DNA from: Cymbomonas tetramitiformis
Lineage: Eukaryota; Chlorophyta; Pyramimonadophyceae; Pyramimonadales; Pyramimonadaceae
Direction: 5' to 3'
Assembly: GCA_001247695.2 (NCBI GenBank)
Contig: LGRX02035171.1
Location: forward strand, 62,001-126,000
DNA length: 64,000 bases
Shown here: positions 19,747-28,413 of the stretch, piece after piece
How positions within the stretch are numbered: the first letter of the stretch is position 1
Layout of the letters: each line of letters starts with the position of its first letter
Program-made: the position numbers and the translations under genes
Notes under the pieces: model-generated
Told to the model about the DNA's origin: nothing
Seen by the model: the letters and a program-made list of their open reading frames with translations, nothing else
The model's database searches: none

Positions 19747-19759
19747 GAGCAAACATCTC

Positions 19760-20563
19760 TTAATCTATACGACAATTGCGCAGACGAACAGCAAAACGAC
19801 AACGAGCATATTTTTCTAATTCCTTTCCAAAATTATGCGTGACGGGAGCGTTGGAACACATCATCTCCGCGAATGAGAGCACGTATATCCCACAGTCGTA
19901 AGTGTTTGATTGACGCGGTCCCATGTTCACATACTGTATCTTTATATTTTTTTCAGGACGATCCACGGAACATTGATGTCGCAAATTTATAAAAGTCTTA
20001 TATACCTTCTTAAATTCGGTTTCATTGTACATCTTTGTGCTTTTCAATGAATCGTAAACAAAAATGCAGTCTTCTTTTATATTAAACGTAATCGCAATCC
20101 AATGATTGCCTCTTATGAGAACGGGAAATATGTAGATATCGGCATTTTGCTTGATCAGCCTATCAAACGTCATTTTTTTAGATACGTCGTTGATGTTGCA
20201 TAACTGTTTCATCATTGTCCATACATAAGTGTTTGCCAAGCAAATAGAATCAAGCCGTAATCTGGAGCACTTCATTCTCAAAAGACTCATATAAGCATTA
20301 ATAAGCGTGTCATCAATCCAACGTTTATTCATAAGACGCACAAAATCCTTTGTATTTAATTCATACTGATTAATGTTATAACAATCTTCATTGGCAACCT
20401 TCACAATCATCGCTTGGTCATCACATTTCCTCATGCTTTTAATCATTTTTTTGAGTTTAAACCATGCATCTTTTTCCTCTTGTATTAGAGCATCTCCTGG
20501 CAATATCATATGATTGCTACGCTCCTTTGTAAGATCCACAACATGGCAACCTGTATACATCAT
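19760..20563 (-). CDS. Ulp1/SENP-like cysteine protease (C48 type)
   Basis: 267 aa. The C-terminal 120 residues carry the Ulp1 catalytic set in order: His in IRGNHWIAITFN, Asp in IFVYDSLKST, and Gln plus Cys in RQSNTYDCGIYVLSFAE. These enzymes remove SUMO or related modifiers, or act as viral maturation proteases (adenovirus protease and poxvirus I7 share the fold). The N-terminal half is unrecognised. In a large DNA virus it could process structural proteins or reverse host SUMOylation; the sequence does not decide. All catalytic residues are present, so activity is likely. Confidence 0.82.
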   Translation of the reverse strand: MMYTGCHVVDLTKERSNHMILPGDALIQEEKDAWFKLKKMIKSMRKCDDQAMIVKVANEDCYNINQYELNTKDFVRLMNKRWIDDTLINAYMSLLRMKCSRLRLDSICLANTYVWTMMKQLCNINDVSKKMTFDRLIKQNADIYIFPVLIRGNHWIAITFNIKEDCIFVYDSLKSTKMYNETEFKKVYKTFINLRHQCSVDRPEKNIKIQYVNMGPRQSNTYDCGIYVLSFAEMMCSNAPVTHNFGKELEKYARCRFAVRLRNCRID

Positions 20564-20651
20564 GTCAAAAGTATATTTCTAGTTCATACACAGACATGCT
20601 AAAAAAACATAATTCAATGTTATATTTATATGCATTTTTAGGAATTGCGTA

Positions 20652-20831
20652 ATGGTCAGTGTGGTAGAAAAAGCCCCAATCAAGTTGATACGGCATAAAA
20701 AGACTATCACATTCATGCTAGATAAAGTAGCACGAATACTTGATATAATCAATATACTTTACATCCTTTCAAAGAATCTGTACATGAGTATGCGTAGAAA
20801 GGATATCGAGAGCGTACTGAAATTTTCTTGA
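20652..20831 (+). CDS. Small ORF ending in the satellite (59 aa)
   Basis: ATG-initiated frame of 59 aa, starting MVSVVEKAPIKLIRHKKTIT, basic with a helical hydrophobic middle (ARILDIINILYILSKNLYM). Its stop codon (20829-20831) lies in the first few bases of the satellite array, so the array appears to have cut off or supplied the 3' end. It could be the stump of a longer gene or a chance frame. No family recognised. Confidence 0.3.
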   Translation: MVSVVEKAPIKLIRHKKTITFMLDKVARILDIINILYILSKNLYMSMRRKDIESVLKFS

Positions 20832-22540
20832 AAAATTGTGAGGTTGACATCCACTTTTTAATGAATTTTTAAGTTTGGTATTTTGTGGCCTTCAAGAAAT
20901 CCGTGCGTGCGTGTGTAGGGGGGGAGGTGTCAAGCGCGCGCGGATTTTTTGGTGGCCCAAAATTCCCATCTTGAAGAATTGTAGAAATTTACCAAATTTT
21001 CTTGAAAATTTGTGAGGTTGACATCCACATTTTGATGAATTTCTAAGTTTGGTATTTTGTGGCCTCCAAGAAATCCGTGCGCGCGTGTGTAGGGGGGGGG
21101 GTGTCGAGCGCGCGCGGATTTTTTGGTGGCCCAAAATTCTCATCTTGAAGAATTGTAGAAATTTACAAAAGTTTCTTGAAAAATTGTGAGGTTGACATCC
21201 ACATTTTGGATGAATTTTTTAAGTTTGTATTTTGTGGCTCTGAGAAATCCGTGCGCGCGTGTGGGGGGGTGTCGAGCGCGCGGATTTTTTGGTGGCCCAA
21301 AATTCTCATCTTGAAGAATTGTAGAAATTTACCAAAGTTTCTTGAAATTTTTTGTGGTTGACATCCACTTTTTGATGAATTTTTAAGTTTGGTATTTTGT
21401 GGCCTCCAAGAAATCCGTGCGCGCGTGTGTAGGGGGGGGGGTGTCGAGCGCGCGCGGATTTTTTGGTGGCCCAAAATTCTCATCTTGAAGAATTGTAGAA
21501 ATTTACAAAAGTTTCTTGAAAAATTGTGAGGTTGACATCCACATTTGATGAATTCTTAAGTTTGGTATTTTGTGGCCTCCGAGAAATCCAAAGCGCGCGT
21601 GTGTAGGGGGGTGTCGAGCGCGCGCGGATTTTTTGGTGGCCCAAAATTTTCATCTTGAAGAATTGTACAAATTTACCAAAGTTTCTTGAAAAATTGTGAG
21701 GTTGACATCCACATTTTGATGAATTTTTAAGTTTGGTATTTTGTGGCCTCCAAGAAATCCGTGCGCGCGTGTGTAGGGGGGGGGGTGTCGAGCGCGCGCG
21801 GATTTTTTGGTGGCCCAAAATTCTCATCTTGAAGAATTGTAGAAATTTACAAAAGTTTCTTGAAAAATTGTGAGGTTGACATCCACATTTGATGAATTCT
21901 TAGTTGGTATTTGTGGCCTCCGAGAAATCCGTGCGCGCGCGTGTGTAGGGGGGGTGTCGAGCGCGCGCGGATTTTTTGGTGGCCCAAAATTTTCATCTTG
22001 AAGAATTGTACAAATTTACCAAAGTTTCTTGAAAAATTGTGAGGTTGACATCCACATTTTGATGAATTTTTAAGTTTGGTATTTTGTGGCCTCCAAGAAA
22101 TCCGTGCGCGCGTGTGTAGGGGGGGGGGTGTCGAGCGCGCGCGGATTTTTTGGTGGCCCAAAATTCTCATCTTGAAGAATTGTAGAAATTTACAAAAGTT
22201 TCTTGAAAAATTGTGAGGTTGACATCCACATTTTGATGAATTCTTAAGTTTGGTATTTTGTGGCCTCAAGAAATCCGTGCGCGTGTGTGGGGGGTGTCGA
22301 GCGCGCGCGGATTTTTTGGTGGCCCAAAATTCTCATCTTGAAGAATTGTAGAAATTTACCAAAGTTTCTTGAAAAATTGTGAGGTTGACATCCACATTTT
22401 GATGAATTTTTAAGTTTGATATTTTGTGGCCTCCAAGAAATCCGTGCGCGCGTGTGTAGGGGGGGGGGTGTCGAGCGCGCGCGGATTTTCTGGCGGCTCA
22501 AAAATCTCATCTTGAAAAACTGGTAAAAAGTTGACCGAAA
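20829..22540. repeat. Tandem satellite, about ten 172-bp units
   Basis: The marker AGGTTGACAT (one unit has TGGTTGACAT) recurs at 20841, 21015, 21189, 21355, 21529, 21699, 21873, 22042, 22216 and 22382, giving spacings of 166-174 bp. A degenerate edge follows to about 22600. Each unit has an AT-rich half and a GC-rich half with alternating GTGCGCGCGTGTGT, a poly-G run of about 4-10 and GAGCGCGCGCGG. Neighbouring units alternate between two variants (TGTAGAAATTTAC and TGTACAAATTTACC), so a dimeric period of about 343 bp is visible in the right half. Frames inside are repeat translations, not genes. Possible roles are a replication origin (as in viral homologous regions), a chromatin or segregation element, or an inert satellite. 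Confidence 0.95.
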
Positions 22541-22878
22541 GTTTTCGAAAATGTGCAAAATTCACATTTACTTTTTGATGAAATTCAATATGTAGTATTT
22601 TATTGCTCTCAATAAATTTGTGCGTGCATGTGTATACAGAGAGAGTAATGTTTAAATTTTCAAACAACAAACAATTATATGTAATTTAAAAAGCATTTGT
22701 GAATGACGTAGCTAATTTGTTGTTGTATGTGTAAATTTAATATGAGATAGGTAATATACGCATGTTGTTGGAGTTTTCTTTTATTGGACATTACAATTTG
22801 TTTTACTGATATGAGTAGACGTATTCAGCGTGGAATGCCTCGTAGTGATGAGATGGATTGTTTTTAATTCTAACACGG
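22541..22878. other. AT-rich spacer after the satellite
   Basis: About 340 nt with no supported gene. The first 60 nt are a decayed satellite unit. The rest is AT-rich with no clear promoter motif; the flanking gene on the right ends at 22879. Confidence 0.5.
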
Positions 22879-23802
22879 TTAAAAATGCTTTTCAGTGATC
22901 CATGCCTCTACTAAGGCACGCGAGCAGCCTTCGTTGCAAGACTCTTTATTTGATCCGCGATAAAAGCGTTCGCAGTAGCTGTGTTCACAGTAGTTGTCCA
23001 TATCTAATTTTTCTGGTCCGATAAATAGACCTTTACACCGATCAACGCACCATCTAAACGCATTTCCTGGTACCTCGCAGACGTCTTGGTGATAAACATT
23101 GCATTGGTGCATGTGCAACATCTGCACCTCATACAAGACTGTTCTGTAGACGCTATTTACAACATGCGTGGAAGGGTGCATGGATGGAGCGGATGTGACT
23201 TGGTGATCTATACGCAAGGGTATGGTATTTTCATGCAGAAAAACGTCTACAATGTTTTGCAAGACCATCGGATACATACACTCCATATTGAAAGAGATTT
23301 CTTCAAAATTTGGATGAGGCGTCAGTTTGTTCCATCCGATCCAGTGATAACCGGAGGAAACATTGTATGTCGCGTCAACATAACATGACGTATTGTCTGG
23401 ATATATCATTTTCAAAACACGAGTTGGAACAACGAGTATTCCGCGTGTATTATCGGAGTTGATCGACGCCACAAATTTCGTTTGATTTTGTCTTGCGCGC
23501 AAATTGCGCCAAGGACTGTCTCCGTTTATAAATCTCAGGAGAAGCGATTTGTGCGAATCAATAGTTTGGCCAGCTCCGACGAAGTAAAGAGTTTCATACG
23601 AGCCCCAACTGATTTCGTTCAAACGAATCAACAGATTGTTGTTGCTCAACTCAGGCAGAATTTTTTCTTGTTTGAAGGTATCGTAATCCCTCTCCCATTG
23701 CGCGAGGGCGGCGCAGTGCTGAAATCTACAATTGATACGATTTTCAATGACCGTTCCTTGATACGGATATATACCAAAAGCAAAAATGATAAGAGCTAAC
23801 AT
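22879..23802 (-). CDS. Secreted Cys-rich protein, unknown
   Basis: 307 aa beginning MLALIIFAFGIYPYQGTV, a signal peptide or N-terminal anchor. The ectodomain carries N-glycosylation sequons (NQT, NTS, NVS) and a Cys-rich C-terminal third with many paired Cys (for example CVDRCKGLF, YCEHSYCERFY and SCNEGCSRAL), implying several disulphides. The layout of an N-terminal anchor plus a disulphide-rich ectodomain is common in virion envelope proteins, including per os infectivity factors of arthropod DNA viruses. I see no motif that proves such a relationship. Confidence 0.68.
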   Translation of the reverse strand: MLALIIFAFGIYPYQGTVIENRINCRFQHCAALAQWERDYDTFKQEKILPELSNNNLLIRLNEISWGSYETLYFVGAGQTIDSHKSLLLRFINGDSPWRNLRARQNQTKFVASINSDNTRGILVVPTRVLKMIYPDNTSCYVDATYNVSSGYHWIGWNKLTPHPNFEEISFNMECMYPMVLQNIVDVFLHENTIPLRIDHQVTSAPSMHPSTHVVNSVYRTVLYEVQMLHMHQCNVYHQDVCEVPGNAFRWCVDRCKGLFIGPEKLDMDNYCEHSYCERFYRGSNKESCNEGCSRALVEAWITEKHF

Positions 23803-24098
23803 ATTCGTATTGATCGCTTTTTATTAGTATATGTAGATATATGTGCATATATTTATAATAATGCTGCTTGTATAAATTAGAATATGTTTGTTACACATTA
23901 ATATATAAGATATACCAATTCTTGCCGCCAGAATAAATTTACGAATGTAGACTTTTTACAGAAACCAACTCTACATTTTTAAATTATGAGTCTCTCTTGG
24001 GGCCAGTATTTACTTAATCGTCGAATACACCTTTCAAAAATTGCAATTAGGCTTTAATATACCCGAACATAAGAAATACGTTGTTACGTTTTTAGTCT

Positions 24099-24758
24099 TC
24101 AAAAAATAGAAATAGACCGTCTAAGTAAAATACACACCGCACGATCCGTACATCTAAATTCGTCTTCATAGCGTGTCATGTCTACATTAAACAGCATGCA
24201 CTGGCTGCAGGCAGGTCTTTGCATAACCCAGCGCCGCGATGGGTCTATTTGCTGTATTTTCTTATGATGCTGTATATCATAGATAGAACGGTCATAGTCC
24301 ACAACGCAATACCAGTCGTTGTAGATTGCCCAATGGTAATCATAAAGCCATCGCTCTTTAAAGGTCTTAAAATTCCAAATGTAATCTGTACGAAATTGAA
24401 AAAAATGTGAAATTCCTGACCCTTGCCAGTGAATACCATCTTTGTTATAACGTGGTATCGCAAAAAATGATACGGTGCGCACTCGTAAAAACCGAATTTT
24501 ACTTCTTACAGGCCAATAAACACTGTTCAAATCACGCAGCACATAAAAATAATACGCAAGAGTCAAAGGCATCCATTGTATACCAAACTCAATTGAACAT
24601 GTTCGAACCTGTTGCTCTAATGCCCATAAAAAACGTTCTTCCGTCCAAGCACGCACAAAATACTGTTCACGTTCATAACGCCGATTTCTAATCCACGGGA
24701 TGACCACATTGAGAATAGCAAAAATAAACGTTTCGTGCCTGATCGTTGTCGTTGTCAT
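24099..24758 (-). CDS. Aromatic-rich unknown protein, 219 aa
   Basis: 219 aa starting MTTTTIRHETFIFAILNVVI. Unusually rich in Trp, Tyr, Phe and Arg throughout (for example HWAIYNDWYCVVDYDRS). Near the C-terminus, CSQCMLFNVD and later FRCTDRAVC could form a four-Cys zinc site. An N-terminal hydrophobic stretch (residues 9-22) is short for a membrane helix. No family recognised. It is preceded on the left by 296 nt of AT-rich sequence (23803-24098) with no visible gene. Confidence 0.55.
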   Translation of the reverse strand: MTTTTIRHETFIFAILNVVIPWIRNRRYEREQYFVRAWTEERFLWALEQQVRTCSIEFGIQWMPLTLAYYFYVLRDLNSVYWPVRSKIRFLRVRTVSFFAIPRYNKDGIHWQGSGISHFFQFRTDYIWNFKTFKERWLYDYHWAIYNDWYCVVDYDRSIYDIQHHKKIQQIDPSRRWVMQRPACSQCMLFNVDMTRYEDEFRCTDRAVCILLRRSISIF

Positions 24759-24911
24759 GGCCCTGTATTAAGCTTTTCTGTGAGTCCTTTTTAAAAATAT
24801 TTTGAAATAATCCATATAAGGATCAATGTGTTCACATACATTTATATATACAACATATTTTACGTGAATGTCTCAACATTTTAGATGGCTATGCTGTTAC
24901 TACGCTTTTGT

Positions 24912-26156
24912 TTAGGCGCCACTCTTTTCAGTGCATAAAATGCCGATAGAGCCGCTAAAAAAAAGAGCTTTGTGATAACTTTTTACGCGGTCCGATTTAA
25001 ATATAATCATACCTAACTTCTCACCAATAACTTGAAGTTTGGTTACGGCTTCCTTGTATCCCTTCTTACCTTGTGCATCACCATCATAATGCATATGATG
25101 AAGCGCCCATTTTCTTTCGTCTTCATGATCTAAATTGATTAAAAAAAAATCATGCGGAAAAATATTCTCCAGTATAAAACCGAGATAATAGATTAAGCCA
25201 TAGTAATATAAAAAGTGATTCATGGAAGACATAGTCTCGGATACTTTTTTTGAAATATTCTTTATAGTCTCTATGTAATATTCATACGCATCCGTTACCG
25301 TAAAATAGCTATGTACTCCCTTTACAATATCCTGTATGTTTAAGATCGGCTTTTCAATTTCATGCATATATAGGAACGTCCACATTTGCAATTCAAAATA
25401 AAACGACTCTTCCAGTAAATAAATTGAGATTTCATTCTCTGCGGGTTTTTCAATTTTTGTAATGTCTGTCTTTTGTACAATTATATTTTGTTGCAATCGA
25501 TAAGCCGAACAATAATCCTCGTATGTCTCTGTCAATAAGGATAAGGCGAATTTTTTATCCTCATCAGTAAGAGTAGTAACGTGGCTTTGTGCTTCGTCCA
25601 AATGCGATGATCGAATTCCAGCTGAATCTGAAAAAACTCTTTCATGGGTGATTGCACCCGAAGTAGGTCTGCTGGCTTCTTTTGATTTGCGAATTCGAGA
25701 ACGCTCAGGATTATCATGATTTTGTCTGCTCAAAACTTCGCTGGAGTTGGTACGGCGTGAAGTTTCGTCTCCTTCTGAATATAAAACAGGTTTATCAGAA
25801 GCGATCTCCCTTGTACGTAAGCTAACTTCATCAGCATCTGTGCCACCAGAGTCTATATCTTGTTTATTATCCGAAGAGTGCGAGGATACGTTTCCGCTAT
25901 ACTCCGAAGATACCGATTTTTCGTCTAACACGTCTGCTAACTTCCACTCTCTAACGTTACTGCCAGAATTGGTAGAAAGCGAATCCGAATTAGGCGAGTT
26001 TGCTTCGTTAAACCTTTTATTGAGCTGTGCGTTCTCTCTAACGTTACTGCCAGAATTGGTAGGAAGCAAATTCGAATTAGGCGCGTTTGTTTCGTCAAAC
26101 CTTTTATCGAGCCGTGCGTTCTCTTCGAGTAAGGACCTAATAATTGGATTCACCAT
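24912..26156 (-). CDS. Protein with duplicated N-terminal repeat, 414 aa
   Basis: 414 aa. The N-terminus has two consecutive copies of a repeat of about 32 residues, each with NAxLxKRFxE and PNSxxLxTNSGSNVRE. A long acidic Ser-rich disordered region follows (to about residue 195). The C-terminal half is folded and helical with many aromatic residues (YYIETIKNISKKVSETMSSM, FLYYYGLIYYLGFILENIFP). The repeat implies a recent internal duplication. No family recognised. Confidence 0.62.
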   Translation of the reverse strand: MVNPIIRSLLEENARLDKRFDETNAPNSNLLPTNSGSNVRENAQLNKRFNEANSPNSDSLSTNSGSNVREWKLADVLDEKSVSSEYSGNVSSHSSDNKQDIDSGGTDADEVSLRTREIASDKPVLYSEGDETSRRTNSSEVLSRQNHDNPERSRIRKSKEASRPTSGAITHERVFSDSAGIRSSHLDEAQSHVTTLTDEDKKFALSLLTETYEDYCSAYRLQQNIIVQKTDITKIEKPAENEISIYLLEESFYFELQMWTFLYMHEIEKPILNIQDIVKGVHSYFTVTDAYEYYIETIKNISKKVSETMSSMNHFLYYYGLIYYLGFILENIFPHDFFLINLDHEDERKWALHHMHYDGDAQGKKGYKEAVTKLQVIGEKLGMIIFKSDRVKSYHKALFFSGSIGILCTEKSGA

Positions 26157-26487
26157 ACTTTCTAATAATATTGTAAACCGATGTGACGTGCACGTTTATA
26201 AATTTGTGTAATACTACCATAAATACGTGCATACATATATATATATATATATATGTATGCATTCTCTGTTCCAAAAACAAAGATTTTATACACAAAACAA
26301 GTATACACAGCATTATGTTACGTTTTGAATTTTATAATAGAAACCCACCTTAATTATCAGCAATGCTTAATTTTGTCTTGGGCCCTACATTAACGTTTCA
26401 TAATCGTTGTACCCTCAGGTATATACCACAAACGCAAATTGCTAGACAATAAAAATGTTACGATGAGCCAAAAAGACACATTCATTT
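26157..26487. promoter_or_regulatory. Promoter gap with a TA palindrome
   Basis: 331 nt without a gene. It contains a 32-nt perfect palindrome (26229-26260) of TA repeats flanked by GCATAC and GTATGC, 73 nt upstream of the leftward start at 26156. It could act as a promoter or cruciform. The remainder is AT-rich 3' sequence downstream of nothing I can identify. Confidence 0.45.
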
Positions 26488-27435
26488 TCAACTGATATAC
26501 GAATTATTCTGAGCTGACCTACGATAATGACTTTCTTGCAGCATATTGTGCGTCTTCATCAACTCGGACATAAGACGTATCACACGGTGATCGGGCTCTA
26601 TAGTATACTCTCGTGAATCGTCGCTTGCGTGCTTGCCTTTGTTTTTGGTACATTTTGTTGATACTTCTTGGTTTTCTGCACAATCTAGACCATCGAAATC
26701 TTCCCGAAGAGAAAGCAAAGGATCTTTCATCGGAGCCTCTCTTTTTCTCCATGCGCAATTTCGAAGTGCTTCGATTTGATACATTAAATTCGACCTCATC
26801 TCATTTGCTTGTATGCGATCGTTGCTCATGTGATGCATAATATGATTCCATATGGATGAGCGGCTCCACTTTCCGTGGTCCCAATGTGCACGGATCTGAG
26901 TTTTATAAAACTGGTATACCATCTCCACCAATTCCTTATTTGAGGTACCGTTGCCGTAATACGTATCAATGAGGTTCATCATCTCTTCATATACCACGCG
27001 CTGTTCGCACTCATCGATGCCTTCTGTGCTCTTACCCTCATTTTCTTCTCGCTTCTGAGAATATATGCAAGCGATGCAACGGTCATCTCTTGTAAAGCGA
27101 CGCTTTTTGTGTTTGCGCGATGCGTAAGGCGAGATGTCTTCCGGGGCTCGCATACATTGATCTGAATCTGATTCATTTAGATCTCCGGACAGAGACGGGT
27201 GAGCGTCTGCACCCTTATTTATTATTTTTGGCTCTACCGCCTCATCAGCAATTCTTTTCTTGTGTTGATTACTTGTTTCTTTTACTTTTTGAGACTCTAT
27301 AGATACGCTCAAACTTTCAGAGGACTCCTCAACATCATTTTGTACATCAGACTCCAATGACTCATCATCTACACTCCTCACTAGGCTAAAGCTGTGAGAA
27401 TTTGAATAGGCCAGTCGCTCGATACCTATATTCAT
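26488..27435 (-). CDS. Unknown protein with acidic N-terminus and Cys/His core
   Basis: 315 aa starting MNIGIERLAYSNSHSFSLVR. Residues 1-105 are acidic and Ser-rich, probably disordered, ending in a basic patch (SRKHKKRRFTRDDR) that could be a nuclear localisation signal. A conserved-looking core follows with CIACIYSQKR, MMNLIDTYYGNGTSNKELVE and HWDHGKWSRSSIWNHIMHHM. Its Cys and His could bind zinc. I cannot name the family, but the core looks like a compact helical DNA- or protein-binding module. A TA run lies just upstream (27480-27493). Confidence 0.6.
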   Translation of the reverse strand: MNIGIERLAYSNSHSFSLVRSVDDESLESDVQNDVEESSESLSVSIESQKVKETSNQHKKRIADEAVEPKIINKGADAHPSLSGDLNESDSDQCMRAPEDISPYASRKHKKRRFTRDDRCIACIYSQKREENEGKSTEGIDECEQRVVYEEMMNLIDTYYGNGTSNKELVEMVYQFYKTQIRAHWDHGKWSRSSIWNHIMHHMSNDRIQANEMRSNLMYQIEALRNCAWRKREAPMKDPLLSLREDFDGLDCAENQEVSTKCTKNKGKHASDDSREYTIEPDHRVIRLMSELMKTHNMLQESHYRRSAQNNSYIS

Positions 27436-27604
27436 GCGGACAGCGCGTAAAAGTATATGTAATCAGTTGGAAACACATACATATATATATACATAAATTC
27501 ATTTGCGTCATTTGATGATTTGTGCGTATATGTACATCCTAAAGATGAAGTGTTTGCACATTGGTAAAACCACCTAGCTCTCACACCTAAACATTACTCG
27601 TCGT

Positions 27605-28396
27605 TCATACTTGATCGCTATATGTCCGGCATACGTGAGAGAAGAAAGTGCTGTAAATTCGTTTGCATATGGGACAGGTGCGACAATGTGTACTCTCTAA
27701 ATCGGCTCCGCACGAGGTTGCCTGGAAAAAAGCTTCAATGTTGCGGCTTTCGTCACTCACCGCCAATACGTGTCCAATCTTCTTGGTTTGCTCTCGGTGA
27801 TATTCGTGGACATCGTACACAAAACGGTTTACCTCCTTACTCTCAAATATGAGCGTACTGCTACTGTGAGAGAGTATCTTGCACAACGCGTTGACATCTC
27901 CAGCAGCAGAATGAGCCAGCGACGGAGGATGTTCAAACAGCTTTTCGTACACAAAAGTTTGCCTATACGATTTCATGCCGGGGTATACGTACTTAAGAAG
28001 CGGAAGCGTGTCGAGAACTTGCAGCCGCTTTATTGTGATCGGATTCTTGCACGGTAGAGCCTCAAGATGCCGCAACAAAATGGGCATATCAAAACGACGA
28101 ATATTATGACCCATCATCCGTAAAGTGAGATGCTTTTTATGCTCTAGTACTTTGTCTTGAATCCATTCACAAAACTTCGTACCAACCAACGACCACATGT
28201 CTTTTGTAGCTAAGAAATTCGAACTTATTCGCGTCAACTTCGCAACGTGTATTGAGATTGGTAATTTTGTAGGTCGTACGAATTCACTAAACATTTCATC
28301 CGACCCAAAAAGTCGCGCTGCAATCGAAATAATCTCAGCCTTCTTAGTATCTAAACCAGTGGTTTCCAGATCGATAACGATCGTGCGTGCAGTCAT
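27605..28396 (-). CDS. DEDDh 3'-5' exonuclease
   Basis: The ATG at 28396 (MTARTIVIDLETTGLD) starts right at the exonuclease fold, giving 263 aa; the longer frame to 28447 is less likely. The DEDDh residues are all present: Asp and Glu in IDLETTGLDT (motif I), GHNIRRFDMPIL (motif II) and HSAAGDVNAL (motif III, His plus Asp). The C-terminus has two CxxC-like pairs (CRTCPICKRI) and a late His-Val-Cys, suggesting a small zinc finger. The family includes DnaQ proofreading subunits, RNase T and TREX nucleases. A role in repair, recombination or degrading host nucleic acid is plausible. The gene lies head to head with the KilA-N gene, with only about 17 nt between starts. Confidence 0.82.
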   Translation of the reverse strand: MTARTIVIDLETTGLDTKKAEIISIAARLFGSDEMFSEFVRPTKLPISIHVAKLTRISSNFLATKDMWSLVGTKFCEWIQDKVLEHKKHLTLRMMGHNIRRFDMPILLRHLEALPCKNPITIKRLQVLDTLPLLKYVYPGMKSYRQTFVYEKLFEHPPSLAHSAAGDVNALCKILSHSSSTLIFESKEVNRFVYDVHEYHREQTKKIGHVLAVSDESRNIEAFFQATSCGADLESTHCRTCPICKRIYSTFFSHVCRTYSDQV

Positions 28397-28413
28397 GAAG
28401 ATATACCAGACAC

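Noticed and set aside
20892..22670. Leftward frames of 83-140 aa in the satellite
   Set aside because: They are repeated translations of the 172-bp unit, broken at each indel.
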